A DNA stretch of 64,000 nt from an uncultured Bizionia sp. (lineage in GTDB: Bacteria; Bacteroidota; Bacteroidia; Flavobacteriales; Flavobacteriaceae), in NCBI GenBank assembly GCA_947496215.1, contig CANMCF010000004.1, forward strand, positions 62,001 through 126,000. The letters are read 5' to 3'. Made by a program: the position numbers and the translations under genes. The notes below the pieces were generated by a model. The model searched no databases, had not been told where the DNA came from, and was given only the letters and a program-made list of their open reading frames with translations. Shown piece by piece: positions 16,665 to 26,191 of the stretch. Positions within the stretch are counted from its first letter, which is position 1. Every line of letters starts with the position of its first letter.

Positions 16665-17531
16665 TTACTGGACATTCTTTTTGCTTCTTACGCTTTCGAC
16701 TATTACGGTGGTTAGAATCAACAAACCACCGAAGAAGGTGTTCCACGTGGGGATTTCCCTCAAGAAGAAATAGGCGAGTATTATGGCATAGATGGGTTGC
16801 ATGCTACTGATGATGCAGGCGGTGCTGGCCGAGAAATATTTAAGGCTTCGTATAAACAGAGTATGACCTATTGCAGTGGTCAGCAGTGCCAACAAGATGA
16901 CATATGGGAATTGTGTCTGTATGGATGACATATCCATGAAAAACAGGAAAGGAGCCAAGATGATGCTCACTATAACCAATTGGTATAACATCAACATGGT
17001 GCCATTGTAATTTTGTGTATGACGTTTTATGATAAGTGTTCTCAAAGCATAGAACAAAGCAGATAGAAGTCCTATTAGAATTCCCTTTACGTGGGTGTTC
17101 TCGAAGTTGAGTTCCGGAACCAGAATGTAGATGCCCAGCAAGACCAGAGAGCCCAATAGAATATGTACTGGGTTCAATCTCGTTTTGGCGAACAAGGGCT
17201 CCAAGAGTGCCGTGATTATAGGGAAAGTGTATAGGGACAAGACTCCAAGTGCCACATTGGACAGCTTCAAGGCATAGAAGTAGGTGACCCAATGTGCTCC
17301 CAAAAGCAATGAACTGAGAATGAAACTGGAGGTGTCTTTTCTAGAGTTTATTCGCAAGTCAATTTTTTTGTATTTGCAATAGCCATATAGTATGACCATC
17401 GCCAAAGCTGCTCGCCACCAAACGGTAACGGGAGGAGGCATCGCGATGAATCGCCCCAATACTCCTGAGGTACTGATGAACAAAGTGGCCAAACTCAGCT
17501 CGAGCAATTGTCTGACATGTTGGTTTTTCAT
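16665..17531 (-). CDS. EamA/DMT family transporter
   Basis: This inner membrane protein has about ten hydrophobic helices in two EamA repeats (each with the GAHWVTYF/ YALKLSNVALG-type and TTAIGHTLFIRSLKYFSAS-type segments). It is probably a metabolite exporter or importer; the substrate is unknown, though its position upstream of bioF makes a biotin-related compound possible. I chose the ATG at 17529-17531 (MKNQHVRQLLEL), which overlaps the stop of the upstream gene as TAATG; the longer reading from 17567 would add twelve basic residues and overlap that gene by 37 bases. Confidence 0.85.
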   Translation of the reverse strand: MKNQHVRQLLELSLATLFISTSGVLGRFIAMPPPVTVWWRAALAMVILYGYCKYKKIDLRINSRKDTSSFILSSLLLGAHWVTYFYALKLSNVALGVLSLYTFPIITALLEPLFAKTRLNPVHILLGSLVLLGIYILVPELNFENTHVKGILIGLLSALFYALRTLIIKRHTQNYNGTMLMLYQLVIVSIILAPFLFFMDMSSIQTQFPYVILLALLTTAIGHTLFIRSLKYFSASTACIISSMQPIYAIILAYFFLREIPTWNTFFGGLLILTTVIVESVRSKKNVQ

Positions 17532-18058
17532 TAGGTGTTGTTTTTTAACTTTTCCTTGTCTATCCATTTGTAATCGTTGGGAATGGTGGCGTCCAACAAG
17601 TCTATGTTTAATTCTTCCGATAGGTCATAAGCCATTCCCAATGCGAGTTCGAAATCATGTGACTCGTAAAGGGTGAAATCTCGATTGCCATTGCACCATA
17701 GCCTTACTACGAAATTCATGGTAGCTGGCTCCACGAATAGTGAAACATATTCATAGTTTTCAATGGTTCTCCAGCGACCTATTCCAATTGATCCAACCCC
17801 TTTGGTAGTCTTGAATTTTGATTGTGACAAGTTGATGTGAATTTGCTTTTTCAAACTGAAGTTGAAACCTAGAATCATTAAAAAGACCGAAATGCCGATG
17901 TAGTTTACATAAGGTTCGAAGTATTCTACCTCGAAGAATATCCACAGGACGAAAGACAAGATGCCGCCTATTGCAAAAGTGAAGCAAATGGCGGCAACTA
18001 TGAGTTCTCCATAGGGACGATTATTTGCTTTTATTACAATAGTGTTATTGTCTTTCAT
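17531..18058 (-). CDS. Hypothetical protein with two membrane helices
   Basis: The 175-residue protein has two transmembrane helices (about residues 17-40 and 50-66) and a cytosolic domain that contains GSIGIGRWRTIENYEYVSLF, then a beta-rich stretch as in small PH-like membrane proteins. No family is named with confidence. Its stop overlaps the start of the EamA gene (TAATG), so the two are co-translated. Confidence 0.65.
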   Translation of the reverse strand: MKDNNTIVIKANNRPYGELIVAAICFTFAIGGILSFVLWIFFEVEYFEPYVNYIGISVFLMILGFNFSLKKQIHINLSQSKFKTTKGVGSIGIGRWRTIENYEYVSLFVEPATMNFVVRLWCNGNRDFTLYESHDFELALGMAYDLSEELNIDLLDATIPNDYKWIDKEKLKNNT

Positions 18059-18195
18059 TGTTCAAATATAGATAATGTATTCTTACTTGATTTAATTAGA
18101 TTGAAATATATTTTTATTTTTATTCAGTAATAAATTATTGTTTTTCGATAATTTTTCAATACATTTGAATCATCATTAATCAAAAATCGAATATT

Positions 18196-18624
18196 ATGAA
18201 AAAATCAAACAGAGCAAGTGGCGCTTTTAAATTTTTATTAGGGGTACTGTTGACAAGCTTTTGGGCATCTGATGTCGTCGCTCAAGAAAAAGAAGCAAAA
18301 TCATCTAATTTTTCAATAACGGTTGAGGCTGTAGGTGAGAAGATAAATTTAAAATGCGAAGAAGGTTGCTCATGGGAAACATTGAGTTTCAGCAATAATG
18401 GAAGAAAGCATTCAATTGACATATATGGAGTGGTAGTATTAACGGAAAAAACTTACATCAGGGAGACCTCTGAGGCTTTGAATTTTATATTTACTCTTGA
18501 AAAGGTTAAAGGAGAACTAAGACTAAAAGGAGAAAAAGGAACGGTATGGACAGATTTAAGTTTCAAGTTAAATGCTAATTCCAATTATGGATTAGATGAA
18601 TATGGAATAACCAAGCTAAATTAA
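18196..18624 (+). CDS. Secreted protein with two internal repeats
   Basis: After a signal peptide ending ASDVVAQ, two similar units can be seen: GEKINLKCEEGCSWETLSF..IDIYGV (about 50-84) and GELRLKGEKGTVWTDLSF..LDEYGI (about 108-140). The first has a Cys pair (KCEEGC) that the second lacks. I have no function for it. It stands before the DUF2975/XRE pair, in a stretch that is more AT-rich than its surroundings. TTTG and TACATTTG words upstream (18160-18168) fit a -7 box. Confidence 0.65.
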   Translation: MKKSNRASGAFKFLLGVLLTSFWASDVVAQEKEAKSSNFSITVEAVGEKINLKCEEGCSWETLSFSNNGRKHSIDIYGVVVLTEKTYIRETSEALNFIFTLEKVKGELRLKGEKGTVWTDLSFKLNANSNYGLDEYGITKLN

Positions 18625-18717
18625 TCAAGAGTATTTATTGTCAAACCTCATTAATAAACAACAGGGCTTTACAGCAGATCTTCACTATGCTATCAGGTGA
18701 TTTAAAATTTATATGCC

Positions 18718-19278
18718 ATGCAAACAATTAAAATTTTGAAAATATTAATTAATGTTCTTTTTATAGGCCTTATCGCTATTTTTGCCTTGGGGATTCTGTT
18801 CTTGATAGGATTATTGTTTTTCAATGACCATTTACCACCAATTTTTCAAGCTTATAAGATGCTTTTTAACATGCCTTTTAAATGGTATGTCTTTTTAGGG
18901 CCATTTTCCTACATATTTGCTTATGTTTTATTTATTATTTCCATCTATTATCTAAAGAAATGCATAAAACCTTTTGAAGAATCGGATTTTTATTCTGAAA
19001 CTGTTATTGAAAATTTACGGAAAGCTGGTTCTTTATTCGTCTTTATAAGTGTAAGTGCCGTTGTCATCAGATTGATTGCCGCTGTTTATATGAATAGCTT
19101 GGTAAGCAATGTGATGTCTAATTCTATGTATTCAGGATTAAAATGGGTGAATATATTGGCCTCCTCCGTAGATATAAGTAGTGCATTCTTACTGATCATA
19201 GGTTTGTTTTTCCTCTTTTTCAGTAAAGTTTTTGAGAATGCAAAAGGTTTAAAAGAAGAAAATGAATTAACCATATAA
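18718..19278 (+). CDS. DUF2975 membrane protein
   Basis: The 186-residue protein has four hydrophobic helices (around 8-35, 58-80, 105-128, 143-170) with the family-typical LKKCIKPFEESDFYSETVIENLRKAG segment after helix 2. DUF2975 proteins are usually encoded directly before a small XRE regulator, as here with a three-base gap, and are presumed to act as its membrane partner. Confidence 0.85.
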   Translation: MQTIKILKILINVLFIGLIAIFALGILFLIGLLFFNDHLPPIFQAYKMLFNMPFKWYVFLGPFSYIFAYVLFIISIYYLKKCIKPFEESDFYSETVIENLRKAGSLFVFISVSAVVIRLIAAVYMNSLVSNVMSNSMYSGLKWVNILASSVDISSAFLLIIGLFFLFFSKVFENAKGLKEENELTI

Positions 19279-19281
19279 CAT

Positions 19282-19488
19282 ATGTCAATAATAGTGAATC
19301 TTGATGTTATGTTGGCTAAGCGAAAAATGAAGAGTAAGGACTTGGCAGAAATTATCGGTATTACTACTGCAAACCTGTCGATATTGAAATCCGGCAAGGC
19401 CAAAGCAGTGCGTTTTTCCACTTTGGAAGCCATTTGCAAGGCCTTGGAGTGTCAACCAAGTGATATTTTAGAATATGTCGAAGACTAA
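19282..19488 (+). CDS. Small XRE (YozG-like) transcriptional regulator
   Basis: This 68-residue protein is one helix-turn-helix domain: DVMLAKRKMKSKDLAEIIGI, TTANLSILKSGKAKAVRFST, LEAICKALECQPSDILEY. It matches the Cro/C1 type that pairs with DUF2975. The next gene (GNAT) begins 14 bases inside its 3' end. Confidence 0.9.
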   Translation: MSIIVNLDVMLAKRKMKSKDLAEIIGITTANLSILKSGKAKAVRFSTLEAICKALECQPSDILEYVED

Positions 19489-20032
19489 CATTACATACCA
19501 TAGAGCATCAACCACTGAAGAATTAAAGGCCATTTTAGATCTTCAGCAAAAAAACTTGAGCGATGTGCTCTCAGGATATGAAAAAGAAAAAGAAGGTTTT
19601 GTGACTTTGCGACATGACCTTGATGTTCTTGAAAAAATGAATGATGCTTGTGCGCATTGCATAGTCAAAAACAATGGGAAGGTCGTTGGCTATGCCCTAT
19701 CCATGCTTCAAGATTTCAGAAACGATGTTCCGTTGTTAATGCCAATGTTCGATGAGATCGACACTGTCTTAGAAGAGAAGAAATCAAACCTCGACTATCT
19801 CGTGATGGGGCAAATCTGCATAGATAAAAGTATGAGGGGACAAGGCGTATTCAGAAGTTTGTATGCTTATATGTCAGAAGAACTAAAAAGTGATTTCGAT
19901 GCCATTATAACCGAGGTGGATGCAAAAAACGAGCGATCCTCGAATGCGCATCGGGCAGTAGGCTTTCAAATCCTGAAGAAGTATGAATCCAATAATCAAC
20001 TTTGGGAATTAATTGTTTTGGAGATTAAATAA
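19475..20032 (+). CDS. GNAT family N-acetyltransferase
   Basis: The 185-residue protein has the acetyl-CoA binding segment QICIDKSMRGQGVFRSLYAYM (R/Q-x-x-G-x-G/A motif) and a following VDAKNERSSNAHRAVGF strand-helix typical of GNAT enzymes. The substrate is unknown. Overlap with the XRE gene places it in the same operon. Confidence 0.88.
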   Translation: MSKTNITYHRASTTEELKAILDLQQKNLSDVLSGYEKEKEGFVTLRHDLDVLEKMNDACAHCIVKNNGKVVGYALSMLQDFRNDVPLLMPMFDEIDTVLEEKKSNLDYLVMGQICIDKSMRGQGVFRSLYAYMSEELKSDFDAIITEVDAKNERSSNAHRAVGFQILKKYESNNQLWELIVLEIK

Positions 20033-20063
20033 CCAAAGTCATTTTCCCGTATCTTTACAGTCT

Positions 20064-21323
20064 ATGTTTGCACTTGTGGATTGTAATAATTTCTATGCTT
20101 CATGTGAACGTGCCTTTAACCCTGACTTACAAGGAAAACCAGTTGCCATCCTCAGTAATAACGATGGTTGCGTGATTTCACGAAGCGATGAAGCAAAAGC
20201 TGTTGGATTGCCAATGGGGGCGCCTATTTTTAAATGGGAATCCTTTTGCAAGACCAATGGCATACACGTCCTGTCTTCCAACTATCCTTTGTATGGAGAC
20301 ATGAGTAGCCGCGTGATGTCCATATTGAAACAGTTTACCCCAGATGTGGAATTGTATAGCATAGATGAATCTTTCGCAGAGTTCAGAGACTTCAAAGACG
20401 ATTTCGATTACAATGACTATGGGTTGCAAATTAGAAAGCGCATCTTGAAATGGACGGGTATACCCACCTCTGTTGGGATTGCACCAACAAAAGCACTATC
20501 CAAGGTGGCAAATAAGATAGCAAGGAAGTTTCCCAAAGAAACGAAAGGAGCCTATGTCATAGATTCTGAAGAAAAGCGAACAAAGGCCTTGAAATGGATT
20601 AAAATTGAAGATGTCTGGGGCATTGGTAGGCGCTTATCTAAACGATTGAAGCAAAAAGGATGCAAAACGGCTTACGATTTCACGCAATTGTCCAACGATT
20701 GGGTCAAACAGAATTTTTCCGTGATAGAATCTCGTTTGAAACGAGATTTGGAAGGTATTCCCACCTTGGTGTTGGATGAACATAGAGACCGTAAGATGAT
20801 TGCAACCACGAGAAGTTTTGAATATACCTATTCCGACATCGACAACATAAAGGAACGTATTTCCACCTTTGCATCGAGTTGTGCCGAAAAATTGAGAAAG
20901 CAAAATTCAAGTTGTTACGTAGTTATCGTGACCTTAAGCAGCGATAGGCATAAAAAAGATTCGGAGCAACATCGTGTAAGTACAAGCCTAAACCTGTCTT
21001 ATCCGACGAATTCATCATTGATCATTGCCAACTATGCCATTGGTGCAGCAATGTCGATCTTCAAGGAAGGGATAAAGTACAAGCGCGCAGGTGTTATCGT
21101 TACGGGGTTGGTGCCAACGGACAATTACCAATTGAACATGTTTCATAACGAAGACCCCAAACACAAACCATTGATGGATTCCATAGATAGCCTAAATGCG
21201 AAGTATGGTGATTATAAGATAAAGTTGGGGAATCAGGATTTGGAAAGAACGTGGAAAATGCGCCAAGAACGATTGTCGCCAAGATATACCACCAATATCA
21301 ACGATATTATAGTGGTGAGATGA
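20064..21323 (+). CDS. umuC: Y-family DNA polymerase (UmuC-type)
   Basis: This translesion polymerase copies damaged DNA. The start at ATG 20064 gives FALVDCNNFYASCERAF, the conserved first metal-binding strand; the longer reading from 20013 adds 17 unrelated residues that overlap the acetyltransferase gene. Other features are the steric region SNNDGCVISRS, YSIDESFAEF with the second catalytic Asp-Glu, TSVGIAPTKALSKVANKIARK, and a little-finger domain after residue 230. At 419 residues it is normal for UmuC. TATCTTTA lies just before the start and may be its -7 box. umuD follows rather than precedes it. Confidence 0.93.
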   Translation: MFALVDCNNFYASCERAFNPDLQGKPVAILSNNDGCVISRSDEAKAVGLPMGAPIFKWESFCKTNGIHVLSSNYPLYGDMSSRVMSILKQFTPDVELYSIDESFAEFRDFKDDFDYNDYGLQIRKRILKWTGIPTSVGIAPTKALSKVANKIARKFPKETKGAYVIDSEEKRTKALKWIKIEDVWGIGRRLSKRLKQKGCKTAYDFTQLSNDWVKQNFSVIESRLKRDLEGIPTLVLDEHRDRKMIATTRSFEYTYSDIDNIKERISTFASSCAEKLRKQNSSCYVVIVTLSSDRHKKDSEQHRVSTSLNLSYPTNSSLIIANYAIGAAMSIFKEGIKYKRAGVIVTGLVPTDNYQLNMFHNEDPKHKPLMDSIDSLNAKYGDYKIKLGNQDLERTWKMRQERLSPRYTTNINDIIVVR

Positions 21324-21480
21324 TACCGTTTCCGTTTAGCAGGGAATTTTGTAAATTATGACAAAATTTAGAAATTGAAACACAACAAAGGAAGCTCTCT
21401 TTATTGGGAAAAACAAAGTAGTTTCCATTTGAACGACATATGAGAATTCCTTTTTTGAAAGGAACGAAAACAAGTTTTCT

Positions 21481-21921
21481 ATGATAAAGCACAAGTCAGG
21501 AAGTTTAACATTTTACACTCCAGAGGTATTTGACAATACTGGGGCACATTTTGTGGATGTGGGAATTTCAGCAGGATTCCCTTCACCAGCCGAAGATTTC
21601 AAAGAGCAACGGTTGTCCTTGGACAAAGAGTTGATAAAGAACAAGGAAGCCACCTTTTTTGCAAAGGTGAGTGGGCAGTCCATGATAGGAGCTGGATTGG
21701 ATGACAACGACCTATTGGTCATCGATCGTAGTCTAGAACCGGAAAACAACAAGATAGCAGTGTGTTTTCTAGATGGGGAATTTACTGTAAAACGTTTGAG
21801 GGTATCAAATGGAGAAGTCTGGTTGCAACCAGAAAATCCAGATTATCCCATAATAAACATCACGGAAGAAAATGATTTCTTGATATGGGGCATTGTAACC
21901 AATGTGATTAAAAAGGTGTGA
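21481..21921 (+). CDS. umuD: UmuD-like S24 peptidase
   Basis: The 146-residue protein has the self-cleavage site Ala31-Gly32 (ISAGFPSP), nucleophile Ser67 in VSGQSMIG and the general base Lys104 in TVKRLRV. There is no N-terminal helix-turn-helix, so it is UmuD rather than LexA. RecA-stimulated cleavage is expected to produce UmuD', the partner of UmuC in polymerase V. It is 157 bases downstream of umuC, the reverse of the common umuD-umuC order, so it may have its own promoter. Confidence 0.9.
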   Translation: MIKHKSGSLTFYTPEVFDNTGAHFVDVGISAGFPSPAEDFKEQRLSLDKELIKNKEATFFAKVSGQSMIGAGLDDNDLLVIDRSLEPENNKIAVCFLDGEFTVKRLRVSNGEVWLQPENPDYPIINITEENDFLIWGIVTNVIKKV

Positions 21922-21927
21922 TTCCAT

Positions 21928-22977
21928 ATGAAGTTTGAAAATCCCCTATTGTTCTTTGTTTGCTCCATTGGAGTTTTCAATGGTTTCTTGGCAAGTTTTT
22001 ACTTCTTGTTTTTCAGCAAGCAAAAACGCATTCAGAATTTCTTTTTTGGCTTGTTGCTGTTGCTGTTGAGCATTAGGATAGGAAAGTCTGTCTATGTCAT
22101 CTTTACCGAGCGGACGGAACGCAATGCATTGATCTTGCAAATAGGTTTGTCTGCTTGTTTCTTAATAGGTATTGCATTGTTTTATTATTTGAAGTCTTCG
22201 GTGGAAAACACCAAGGTCGTTCCGCGTTCATGGAAAATTCATTTGGCAGCATTGACTCTTGTAATCTTGATTGTAGGTGTTGCGATGCCATACGCTACCA
22301 ATAGAGACTTGTGGAGTCAATATGTAGTGCATTCGATTTATGCGGTTTGGGGTATTTATATTTTATTTTCCGGTCATGTAATTAAAGGTATTTTCAAGAA
22401 GCTTTTCAACAAACGAGAAAAATGTGCGACTTCCGAACTGTGGTTGGTTGCCGTTTTCATTGGGAACGTACTAATATACTCGGCATACCTCATAGGTTAC
22501 TTTTATTTGTATTTAATTGGTACGATCACATTTTCAGTAGTTTTTTATGTGCTATTGATCTTTTTGTTGTTTAAGAAGAATAGAGAAAACGTATTTCAGG
22601 ACATTCCTGAAAAATATGCTTCTAAGAAGATTGAGAGTGACACTGCCAAACAGTTGATGAAAGCTTTGCACGATGTGATGGAAGAGCATCAATTTCACAA
22701 AAATACGAATGTCAAATTAAAGGATGTTGCCCAAGAATTGAGTGTTTCTTCCCATAGGTTATCTCAATTGTTGAATGATAATTTGGGAAAGCGGTTTCCT
22801 TTGTTCATAAATGAATATAGGATTGAAGATGCCAAGAAACTATTGCTTGAGAACAATCAATTTACATTGGAAGCGATAGGGTTCGAGGCAGGGTTCTCTT
22901 CTAAGTCAACTTTTTACGCAACCTTTAAAAAGATAGTTGGGCAAACGCCTTCCGAGTATAAAAAACAATTTTCTTAG
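21928..22977 (+). CDS. Membrane-anchored AraC family regulator
   Basis: The N-terminal 215 residues form about seven hydrophobic helices, followed by a linker and a C-terminal AraC DNA-binding domain: LKDVAQELSVSSHRLSQLLND and LEAIGFEAGFSSKSTFYATFKK, ending GQTPSEYKKQ. Such proteins are common in Bacteroidota and are thought to sense a membrane or periplasmic signal. It begins seven bases after umuD but probably is not an SOS gene. Confidence 0.88.
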   Translation: MKFENPLLFFVCSIGVFNGFLASFYFLFFSKQKRIQNFFFGLLLLLLSIRIGKSVYVIFTERTERNALILQIGLSACFLIGIALFYYLKSSVENTKVVPRSWKIHLAALTLVILIVGVAMPYATNRDLWSQYVVHSIYAVWGIYILFSGHVIKGIFKKLFNKREKCATSELWLVAVFIGNVLIYSAYLIGYFYLYLIGTITFSVVFYVLLIFLLFKKNRENVFQDIPEKYASKKIESDTAKQLMKALHDVMEEHQFHKNTNVKLKDVAQELSVSSHRLSQLLNDNLGKRFPLFINEYRIEDAKKLLLENNQFTLEAIGFEAGFSSKSTFYATFKKIVGQTPSEYKKQFS

Positions 22978-23021
22978 CCCAACAATCAATAGGCTTTTTC
23001 GAGATTAGGCCTTGTAACCCA

Positions 23022-23057
23022 TAAAAAAAGGGTTCGACCATGAAGAAAGTCGAACCC
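23022..23057 (-). terminator. Rho-independent terminator of the LamG/T9SS gene
   Basis: GGGTTCGAC (23030-23038) and GTCGAACCC (23049-23057) form a nine-base perfect stem; on the minus strand it is followed by seven T. It sits 60 bases after the stop of the 23116-25200 gene. Confidence 0.8.
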
Positions 23058-23115
23058 TAGGTGTTTTAATCCATGCACTTGGAGGGATGGTGTCCAAGCA
23101 AATGAGTTGTTGCAA

Positions 23116-25200
23116 TTATTTAATGACGATTTGCTTTTTTACATTGTCCCCATCAATATTCAAAGTTAAGATGTAAACTCCGGAACCCAATGTTTCACTC
23201 AATTGAATGACTTTGTTTTCATTAATGATGCCATGTCCCTTGAGATTTCCCATTAAGTCCACTATTCTATATGTTGCATGTTCATATCTTCGAGAGATGT
23301 CCATAGTTAAATACTCTCCTCTATTTAAAGGATTTGGGCTAACCACAATAGCACCTTCTATGGTTTTTACTTCTTTTGAAAATTCATTTTCACCTGTTTT
23401 GTCTGAAGCTCCTATGGTAAACTCTGTTGATTCCGTGCTTCCAAAGTCTCCTCCTTCGACAACAATTTCATTGTCGAGTTTAACCATATAGAATCCATTC
23501 CCATATTTGCAACAAAGACCATCATTGAAATTGTCATTGATCATAAACGTATATGTGCCATTTGGTAAGCACCCAGTAGTTACTATGACTAAATTATTGT
23601 TGTTTTCACTTGAATCATAAAAAGAGCTATTTCTTTCGGCTACGATTTCACCTACACTGTTTCTAATTTCCCAAGACGTATCTTTTGGATATGAATCAAA
23701 TTGAATCTCAATTTGGACTTCAGTACAACCAACGGTGGAATCTCCGGTATCGGTATCGTCCCCTGTAGAGGAATCTTCCACTTCATATCTGTCATCAATT
23801 AAAAACAAGTTTTGAATTTCCTCCATACTCAAAGCTCTATTGAATACAGCTGCTCCATCAATGTTTACCATGGAACCTTTGTCAATTCCTGAATGTACGA
23901 CTTGCCCGAAAGTTAAAGGCGCTCCTACTCCTATTTTTCTCCTTACTGTTGAAAGTACTCCATTTTGGTTTGATAATTTAAGCTCAATTACATAGTCTCC
24001 ATTGGAAACATCGACAGTAGGCATATTGGTGGTTACTTGGCCAACGCCATCGATGACATTGAATTCTTCGAAAGAGACGATAGATGCATTTTGATTTATT
24101 TGAAACAACTTATATGCTACTGTATAATCTTCAATGTTCTCCCCTTCATCGTCTTCTTGTGCTTCTCCTACAAATCCGTATTTGATTTTGTTTAATTTCT
24201 TTCCGTTTTGCGTGTCAAAGGACAAAACGACATATTGCTCGTAAATACCTTTGTCTCTTCTGTTGTTGTCAAACTTGATCATGAATTTATTTGGGGAATA
24301 AATTTCGAAATCCGAAAGGCCTTTGTATTCATCTGCTGGAACAAAATTTGCAGGATTCACACTTCCATTGAACTTGTCGTCATAAATGATTCTGCCTGCC
24401 TTGTCAGCATGGCTGCTACCATAAACATAGCCCGTGGCAATACCATTCACATAGCTTGTTACCTTGGTCCCATCATATACCATTGCCAATTGATACCAAG
24501 GCTCATCGGATGTTATGTCGGCACCATCTACGGCCCTCAATTGGGCATAAGGATTGCTAGTTTGTGGATAAGAGCCTGAACCAGTCGCTGAAAAATGACT
24601 GAAGAGTCTTTTAGCGCCTTTCATTTGTTTGGTGAACAATGAAAATTGTCTTTGTCCACTATATTTTTTCTCGACGTTAGCAATGCCTTCTTCATTTCCT
24701 TCATCCCAAATTCCCATGATCGAATGGTAATTGCTCGATGACGAGTCAAAGAACTTCACCCAACTGATGAGTGTAAAAGGGTTTTTGCCATGAATCATTC
24801 CCAAAGCCTTGTTCTGAAATTCCGATCGAGGGACTTGAGCGAACAATCTACCTGCATTTATTTTTATCGATTTGCCAAATGGCCCAGTATGATCTCCTTC
24901 TACAGGCGCTCCATTGCCCCAATTGTTTAAAGTGTAATTTTCCGATAGATTATTATGTTTTTTCAGATATACAGGATAGAGCTCTGGATTGTCCACATCT
25001 GCTTGCAAGGAAGAATAAGCTGTGAAGTTGTTTCCTGATGCGTTTTTCTTTTTAAAATCCCAAAAGGCAACCAACCCAGGAGTTTCCTTGATTGCATCGA
25101 GATTTTGTTGTTTGGAATCCTGACTATGAGTCGATTCTAATTGAATGAGCCCTTTTCCTCCCAGAAGAGTAAAAAGAGCCATCATTGCTATTTTTTTCAT
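23116..25200 (-). CDS. LamG-domain protein with T9SS type A sorting signal
   Basis: The 694-residue exported protein has a signal peptide, then a concanavalin/LamG-like beta-sandwich (about 45-470, with LVAFWDFKKK, FTLISWVKF, WYQLAMVYDGT and GAAVFNRALSMEEIQNLF), an acidic linker, a Cys-containing beta domain (about 490-600, CCKYGNGFYMVKLD) known from other secreted Bacteroidota enzymes, and a C-terminal T9SS sorting domain (VSPNPLNRGEYL to the end KKQIVIK). It is expected to cross the outer membrane by type IX secretion and be cell-surface anchored or released. Carbohydrate or adhesive binding is likely; no enzyme active site was identified. A terminator follows it. Confidence 0.85.
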   Translation of the reverse strand: MKKIAMMALFTLLGGKGLIQLESTHSQDSKQQNLDAIKETPGLVAFWDFKKKNASGNNFTAYSSLQADVDNPELYPVYLKKHNNLSENYTLNNWGNGAPVEGDHTGPFGKSIKINAGRLFAQVPRSEFQNKALGMIHGKNPFTLISWVKFFDSSSSNYHSIMGIWDEGNEEGIANVEKKYSGQRQFSLFTKQMKGAKRLFSHFSATGSGSYPQTSNPYAQLRAVDGADITSDEPWYQLAMVYDGTKVTSYVNGIATGYVYGSSHADKAGRIIYDDKFNGSVNPANFVPADEYKGLSDFEIYSPNKFMIKFDNNRRDKGIYEQYVVLSFDTQNGKKLNKIKYGFVGEAQEDDEGENIEDYTVAYKLFQINQNASIVSFEEFNVIDGVGQVTTNMPTVDVSNGDYVIELKLSNQNGVLSTVRRKIGVGAPLTFGQVVHSGIDKGSMVNIDGAAVFNRALSMEEIQNLFLIDDRYEVEDSSTGDDTDTGDSTVGCTEVQIEIQFDSYPKDTSWEIRNSVGEIVAERNSSFYDSSENNNNLVIVTTGCLPNGTYTFMINDNFNDGLCCKYGNGFYMVKLDNEIVVEGGDFGSTESTEFTIGASDKTGENEFSKEVKTIEGAIVVSPNPLNRGEYLTMDISRRYEHATYRIVDLMGNLKGHGIINENKVIQLSETLGSGVYILTLNIDGDNVKKQIVIK

Positions 25201-25755
25201 GATTTACATAATTTGAGGTTAAAGTTGTTATACGTAATAAAAATATAATTGGATTCCCATTGGGAGCTTTTAAATTGGCAAAGGAATAGCCGTAAATAAA
25301 GATTGTAAGTCTAGTAAGATGATTATGTGAATGTTATAGATGATCGGTGAAAACAAATAAATTCAAGAAAGTGAAAAACATTTTAAACGATGGTAATGTA
25401 AATCTTCAAGTGGAAGAGAATCTATAGAGGGCTTTACGATGAATGTCTTTTGCAACCCATATCCAATTAGTTGGACTTGCATGGTTTGTTATTTATGAAA
25501 AGACAGATGACAATAAGTTCTGAATCCCATCTTGACACATCAGCATGTCTTCCATATATACTTCAATTAATCTGTGAGCGCATTGAAGAGGAGGTAAGAA
25601 TCAATCATCCTTGTTTTAAGGTCTTGGCGACTTTGCCTTGATGTAGATTAACTCCAATTTTATAATTCTGGACACTTCGATTATAAGCCAACACGCCATT
25701 TCATGACCGTTTTTTGATGTTTGCATTAAAATCAAACAATTAAAAACAATTCATC
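25201..25755. other. Intergenic region, no convincing gene
   Basis: This 555-base divergent gap holds a TACGTAATAAAAATATAATTGG stretch at 25232 upstream of the LamG gene, similar to TACGTA elements elsewhere in the window. A 48-codon open frame at 25495-25641 (+) begins MKRQMTISSESHL but has no support besides being open; I leave it uncalled. The region 25660-25740 should hold the promoter for the 25756 gene. Confidence 0.35.
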
Positions 25756-26190
25756 ATGAAAAATTACATCGTATTATTTACCATGCTATTGGTTTTCCAA
25801 TTTGGAAGTTCACAATCGGAATGCGCCAAAGTAGAGGAGACATTGCAAGCTTATATGGAGGGAAGCTCTTACAACAAGTTGGATATGTTGGAAAGTGCCT
25901 TTGCGGAAAACGCTACATTGTATCTTACTGCAAGAGGGGGATTCAAAGTCTTCACACCAAAGGAGTATGGTAGTTTCTTTAAAAATGCCGAAGCTGGAAA
26001 ATTCAATGGGCGACATGCAAAAGTGTTGGCAATCGAAGTTGTAAGAGACATTGCAACAGCCAAGGTGGAAATCTCGATTCCAGAGAAGAAGATGCTTTAC
26101 GTCGATTTGTTCCTGTTGAAGAAAATAGGAGATGAATGGAAGATAATAAGCAAGACGGCAACAAGGGTGGATGACAATGCAAATGGATGA
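25756..26190 (+). CDS. Secreted NTF2-like (lumazine-binding/DUF4440) protein
   Basis: After a signal peptide (MKNYIVLFTMLLVFQFGSSQ), the protein shows the cone-shaped NTF2-like fold pattern: CAKVEETLQAYMEGSSYNKLDMLESAFAEN, KVFTPKEYGSFF, and the final strands KVEISIPEKKMLYVDLFLLKK..EWKIISKT. It resembles the putative lumazine-binding group. Ligand and role are unknown. The next gene begins at its stop codon. Confidence 0.8.
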   Translation: MKNYIVLFTMLLVFQFGSSQSECAKVEETLQAYMEGSSYNKLDMLESAFAENATLYLTARGGFKVFTPKEYGSFFKNAEAGKFNGRHAKVLAIEVVRDIATAKVEISIPEKKMLYVDLFLLKKIGDEWKIISKTATRVDDNANG

Positions 26191-26191
26191 T

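Noticed and set aside
25495..25641. 48-codon ORF in the long divergent gap
   Set aside because: No ribosome site, homology or composition support; it is likely chance.
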